DNA of 52,509 nucleotides from a virus, in IMG/VR virus record IMGVR_UViG_3300009124_000019, positions 1 through 52,509 of that record. One strand, written 5' to 3'. The translations under genes were made by a program, and so were the position numbers. Under the pieces are notes generated by a model. The model was given only the letters and a program-made list of their open reading frames with translations, searched no databases and was not told the DNA's origin. This document shows, one piece after another, positions 32,901 through 38,900 of this stretch (the stretch's first letter is position 1; each line of letters starts with the position of its first letter).

Positions 32901-35900
32901 CACGTTAAGTTTCCACCATACACGCTGACCAGCAGCATATAGAATGCCAGGAGTGTGCTCAGGCATGTCAAGACCAATATATTGAGGTCTTGGATAAGGA
33001 TGCTCTGTCAGATCAATGGTAAACTTACCAGCATCGTCAATAAACGACCAGTTGATAACACCATCACTCACCACACCTGCATTATGTGTGGGGGGAATTG
33101 CACCAGATGTACCAGCACCTTGTGCTTCATAGATACGCTTGTTATTATAAACGCGATCTCCAGCATTGTATGCTACAGAAGCTTCCCAAGGATTCTCTTC
33201 TTCTTCGCTTTGGAAGTATTCTCCCAGAATCTGGTTAACATCGCCAGCAGTAGTCCTGAATCTATCAGTGCTGTTGAATGTGCCAAAGATCTTACCAACT
33301 TTATAAGTTGTGCCAAGACCAGGCTCCAACAGAGTCCCTGCAGGACATTCGACAATTGTGCCAAAAGCAGTTGTAGTGCCTACAGCATTAAATTGCTGAA
33401 GAATAGTGTACTTCGTCAGTTTGACGGGTTGAGTGAATACAATCTCTTGGACGTTATCAACCTTATTATAAAGTGCGTCACGGAGATAGAATTTGGGCAC
33501 CACGTCTGCTTCCAGAAGCACTCGTTGACCACGAGGTGATGGAATGGTGGAAGTCTTAGATGCATACTGGAAATATGCAGATGTTGTGGCAACAGTGCCA
33601 GGAATCAACTGTGCCTGTGTCTGAGACATGTCCAGAATTTGCAGACCACCAGGACCTTCTTCCCACGCTTGCATTGCTGGAATAATTACTGTATTCCAAA
33701 TGATATCAGTTGTAATCTCAGTAAATGTGAGATTATTATTCTTGGTGAGACCAGTAAAGGTGTATGCTGCTCTCTGAGTATGCACTCTGTCAAACTTAAC
33801 AATAAATGAGTCAGAGTTTGAAGTGGTTACTGGGATATATGCACTTGGAATTGAATAAGAGTTTTCATAAGGTGCAATATCATCAACAACGATATCATCG
33901 ATGTTGCCACGGAAAGAATTGGCAGTAGTAGGAGTACTTTGAGGACCACCAATGGTAATATCATCTAATGCAACGTCCGTCGTGCTTTGGAATTGTGCTT
34001 GGACGTTTCCATTGATGAAGACTTCATATCTGTAAAGACCAAGGGACTCTTGACGCTTCTGGAATGTCACATGGACCCATGTTGCACTAGCAAATGCAGT
34101 CCAGTTAGTTGTAGTTGTTGAAGATGCAACCTGAGATCCATTCAGGTAGATTTTTACCTTCTCATAGTCAGGAGATGTTGCATCACCATCAATATCCATA
34201 CGGATACTGTTAGTATTGGTGCTATCAGTAACATCAAAGAATGTAGGTTGATGATTAGTGCCATATACAGTAGTATTCATCGACATCCATGCTCTAATAC
34301 TCCAAGAAGTAGGAGTAAGACCTAAATCGGTAATAGAGATAGGTGCAACGTCCTGAATCTTCAGAGATCCAGATCCAAACTTATAAACAGCAGGGTCATA
34401 CAGGGTCTCATTGATATCAAAGTACTGATATGTGCCCAACTCTTGCTTAGTTGTATCTTCTTGCAAGTTTGCCGAGTTGTCAAAGCGTAGAGAGATGATT
34501 TGATCGCACTGTTGACGATTGGCAAGGATATGGCAGTCACCAGAGTTATCAACTGTATGATTTGCTGCCTGGAAACCAATATTTCCAGGATCATCAACTT
34601 TAGTCTGCTTTAGAAGAGTGCCATCATACTTAAGATATGAAATAACTGAATATCTTTGATTCTCACTCTCGATGATATCAGTTACCAGATTATAGTTGCC
34701 AAATACGTCTACACTGATGTTTGCATGGTTAATAGACAGGAAGTCGCCAGAAACACTAATAGTTTTTGCCCATTCCCACTCAGTATTTGCAGATGCTCTG
34801 AGGAATTTGTTGATTTGTACTTTATCATTCTTAGCAAGTGCCGAATTGAAGATATCCCACACTAGAATGATTGCACCATACTCATCCATGGTAAATCTTG
34901 GATTTTCGACTCGTCCACCAATAGTAGGCATTTGACGAATCCAATCCATCTCAATATTTGCACCATCATAGATAAATTCACCAAAGATGCAGTCATCATT
35001 CTCTTCGTTGACACCAACAAAGAAGAATCTGTCATCAGAGATCCACATGATCTGCTGCATTTTTTCAGATCCATCTTCAGATGCAACCTTACGCTTCTCT
35101 ACAAGGTCTCCATCAATACCACACTGGATAATCCACATATCTTGAGGATCTGGAGAGTTGGTATCGGTATAACCACAGAGATAGATACGCTTATCTTGAT
35201 CCAGTGCAATAGAAGTTACATAGTCTCTTCTAGTACTACCAGAGATACCTGCAATAGACTTCTGCCAGAGCAGAATGCCGTCAGGGGAGTTGGCATTATT
35301 GAAACCAGACTCGTAAAGTCCCAACCAGACATCTGGGTTGTAGACTGCGTTGTCAGGATCAAATGTTTGGCCAGTAACATAAATTCGGTCGTTTTCTAAT
35401 GACTCATCAATAGCCATTCTAAGGAATTCGGCACGCTTCTGATTAGGATTGGTAGGAATAAGAGTCCTTTCCCAAATCAGTTGTCCAAGGTCATCAAACT
35501 TGGCGAGGAATCCCATTCTATCTTCATCAACTTCCTCGATGCTTCCACAAATATAGGTATAGCGATCTGAAGTAGATTTGATGTCATAGACAGTAACTGT
35601 ACCAGTCGCCTCAACATATTCAGACAACCAATAACGGGTCTTCTTAAATTGCTGAGGATGGGAAACACGAATTTGAGGAGGATTCTCAGGATCATAAGCA
35701 TTACCAGAGTTAATGATATTAACTTTATTAACTTGACCAGTATTTTCAAGTACAATCTCCAGAAGACCATCTTGTCCTGAAGTAGTAATCAACTCAAAGG
35801 TAGGAGGAATATCTTCGTTATAACCAATACCAACTTGAGTGACATTAACTCTTTCGACACCAGAGACAACTTTTACTTTATAGTTTTTGTTGGTGTTATC

Positions 35901-38900
35901 GACAACAGGAGTGGAGTTGACAATGATTTCGTCTTGCTGACGAAGGTCATGTACTGCATCAGTAACAATCACACCATAAGGGCGATCACCAATGATCTCT
36001 TTACTGTAAGATTGGATGTTTTGACCCTTAACAGACTCAATCTGTGCAGATGCACCGAAACCACCAGTATCAGCATCATCGAAGAATACAATGTCATTGA
36101 CCTGGTAAGACTTACCTGGGTTTTCAATAACGAAACCGTCAATCTGAGCATCTTCAAACTGAGTAGTTGTCTCAACTTCGATATCAACTCTAGACTCCTT
36201 AGAAACTTGAGGGAAGTAGTCATAGATCTGCAGAGTTGCCTCTTCGGACATCTCAAGGATCTCTTGTTGCTCATTAGCATCAATCAGACCATCATTATTA
36301 CTATCTTGGATTTCAAAGATAATGGGATATCCTTCGATCTCAGTCGTCAGGACATCGGACTCTTGGTTGGGTTGACGGTCAATATCAATATCGACGTTAA
36401 CGTATGGATCCCTGAATCTTACAACGTTAGATGGGATATTCTCTTGAGTTGCACCCTGAGCAAAATTCCAATTGTCAGGAAGAGAGTTAAATTGAGGTCC
36501 AATAATGTATGGGAATTCTGCAACACCCGCTTCAGATGCATCAATAGTAATAAAGTATGCATATGTGCCGTCAGGGAAATCTGGAGTCTTACAGAAACGC
36601 CCATTGTAGTTATCTAAATCACCAGACTGGAAGTCATAGGTATAGTCATCAATAAATGTACCTGGTGCATAGTCATCAATTGTGGGACCATCAATACGAG
36701 CAGGGTTTGGATTAGTTGCTGCATCAAAAACAACGTTGTCCTTTAACTTATAGGATGTACGTAGTCTTCTGATACCACTGTTTTGGTCAGTTGGGTCAAT
36801 GTAACCATAGGGACCATAAATGGGGTTACCATCAAACGCCCAACCCAAAATAGGAGAGTGCTCAAAGTTAGATGCAACTTCTTGGAATTGCTGTGTAACA
36901 GGATTTAGGAAGACGTTATCGCCAACCACATAACGAAGCTCTTTAGGATCGCTAACGTGAGCATATTCACCACCAAACTGGTTATTCAGACCAGTAAAGA
37001 CGTATCCTCTTGCAAAATCAAATTTATTTTGGAGGTCATACTGGAGATTTTTATTCCACTCAAAGACTTCGGGGGAGAATGTTGCAAACTCACCAACAGA
37101 TTGCAGTCTGACTGTAGTTTGACCTTGAGTATATCCAATACCTCTGTTTGTAATCGTAATACTAAGTACACGACCTTTATCTTCACCGATAGTGCCAATG
37201 GTTGCCTTTGCAATTGCACCGAAACCATCACCATTGATAATAACTTCTGGTGCAGTAGTGTAACCCCTACCAGAGTTAATAATAGCAATAGAAACAATAC
37301 GACCATTGATCACAATAGGTTGTGCCAGAGCACCTTCGCCAGAGTTGACTCTAACTGCGGGCAATGAAGTATATCCAGTGCCATTAGATACCAGTGAAAC
37401 GCTTTGAATAGGACCACGGACACTTGCAGTTGCCTCAGCACCTGTGCCACCACCACCAGTAATAGAAACGCTAGGTTGTGAAGTATATCCTGTGCCTGGT
37501 TGCTCAACCAGAATTCTGGTGACGCGACCACCAGTTACGACAGCTTGTGCAGTTGCTCCAATACCACCACCGCCAACGATGGAGACCAGAGGAGATTCGG
37601 TATATCCGCTACCTTCAGCAGTAACTTCAAATCCACTCAAACTGCCGTTGACAACAACTTCACCGACAGCACCTGTGCCACCGCCACCAGTAATTTCAAG
37701 AGTGGGCTTGCTACCTGCATCATAGTCTTGACCTTTATTGGTAACAGTAATACCAGTCAGAGGACCAAATCTAACAAACTCTCTAGACTTGTATGCCCAA
37801 ATAGACACACCATTCACCCAAGATCCAATCGAGCTGTTTGCAGAGATATCTTGACGCTCAGAAATCGTTTGGACGAGTCTAGGGAAACGAAGTAGTTTAC
37901 GCTGGTTACCAGGAATCAGCGCCGAGCCAGTGAAAGGACCAATCTTATAATTGGGTAGACCAGAAGCAGCAACATAAACGTGATCATCGTTAAAGAAGGA
38001 GTTTTGAATGTTTGTAGTAAACTCACTTACAACTTTATTGATAGATGTGATGTCCGACTTGCCTCTATTCAGGTCAACCGACAACAGGATATTACCAGCA
38101 GGGATAATTTCTGTAGGGGTATTGATCTGATATGAGAATTGTAATTCGTCAATACGAGATGTGACAGTAAAGGTGCCGTTATAAACAACGGGGTTTGCAC
38201 CATAAATTGTCACCTGATCGGATACCAATAGACCATGAGGGTTATCGCAAACAACAGTTGCAGTCTGGTTGTTAACACCACCAGGAGTAACACTATTGAC
38301 TTGGATCAGTTTTTTAACATTGTACAACCAAGAAGTCAGTCTTTCATCTTCGGCAGTAGATCCCAGTTTAGCAACTTTTAGTTTGTCACCTTGCAGATAG
38401 TAAGACCCAGTGTCATCAAGGACAGTGGTGCCTGCTTCAGCAATACCAAGGACTCTGAGTTTACATTCGTTTGGCAGACCTCTATTCGCATAAACGAAAA
38501 TGTCTGAGAAAATTCTTGTGCCAGGATCCCAGTCTTCTACAAAACCATTCTTAGACCTGGTGCATTCAATAAACTGGTTAAGTGACTTCTCCTTATATTG
38601 TACTTGCTCCTCATCATTGATTATGATGGTGCCGTTTCTTTCTGGCCATCCAATCGTAGAGTCAACGGTAATAATCTGACCAGTTGTAGTCAAAGGCTCA
38701 ACTAGAGTCGTCTTGTAAGGAATAATAAAGTTGCCAGCAAGAGTTTCTTCAGAAATTGCCAATTCGTAGATAGTATCACTACCTTCGATAATTGTAATGA
38801 CGTTTTCAATCAGAGCACTTGCAGGTTTTACTGACAAGTCAACTTCATCAGCATATTGAGTCAACTGGGAGTCTTTAAGATCTAGAGGATCTCCAGAAAT

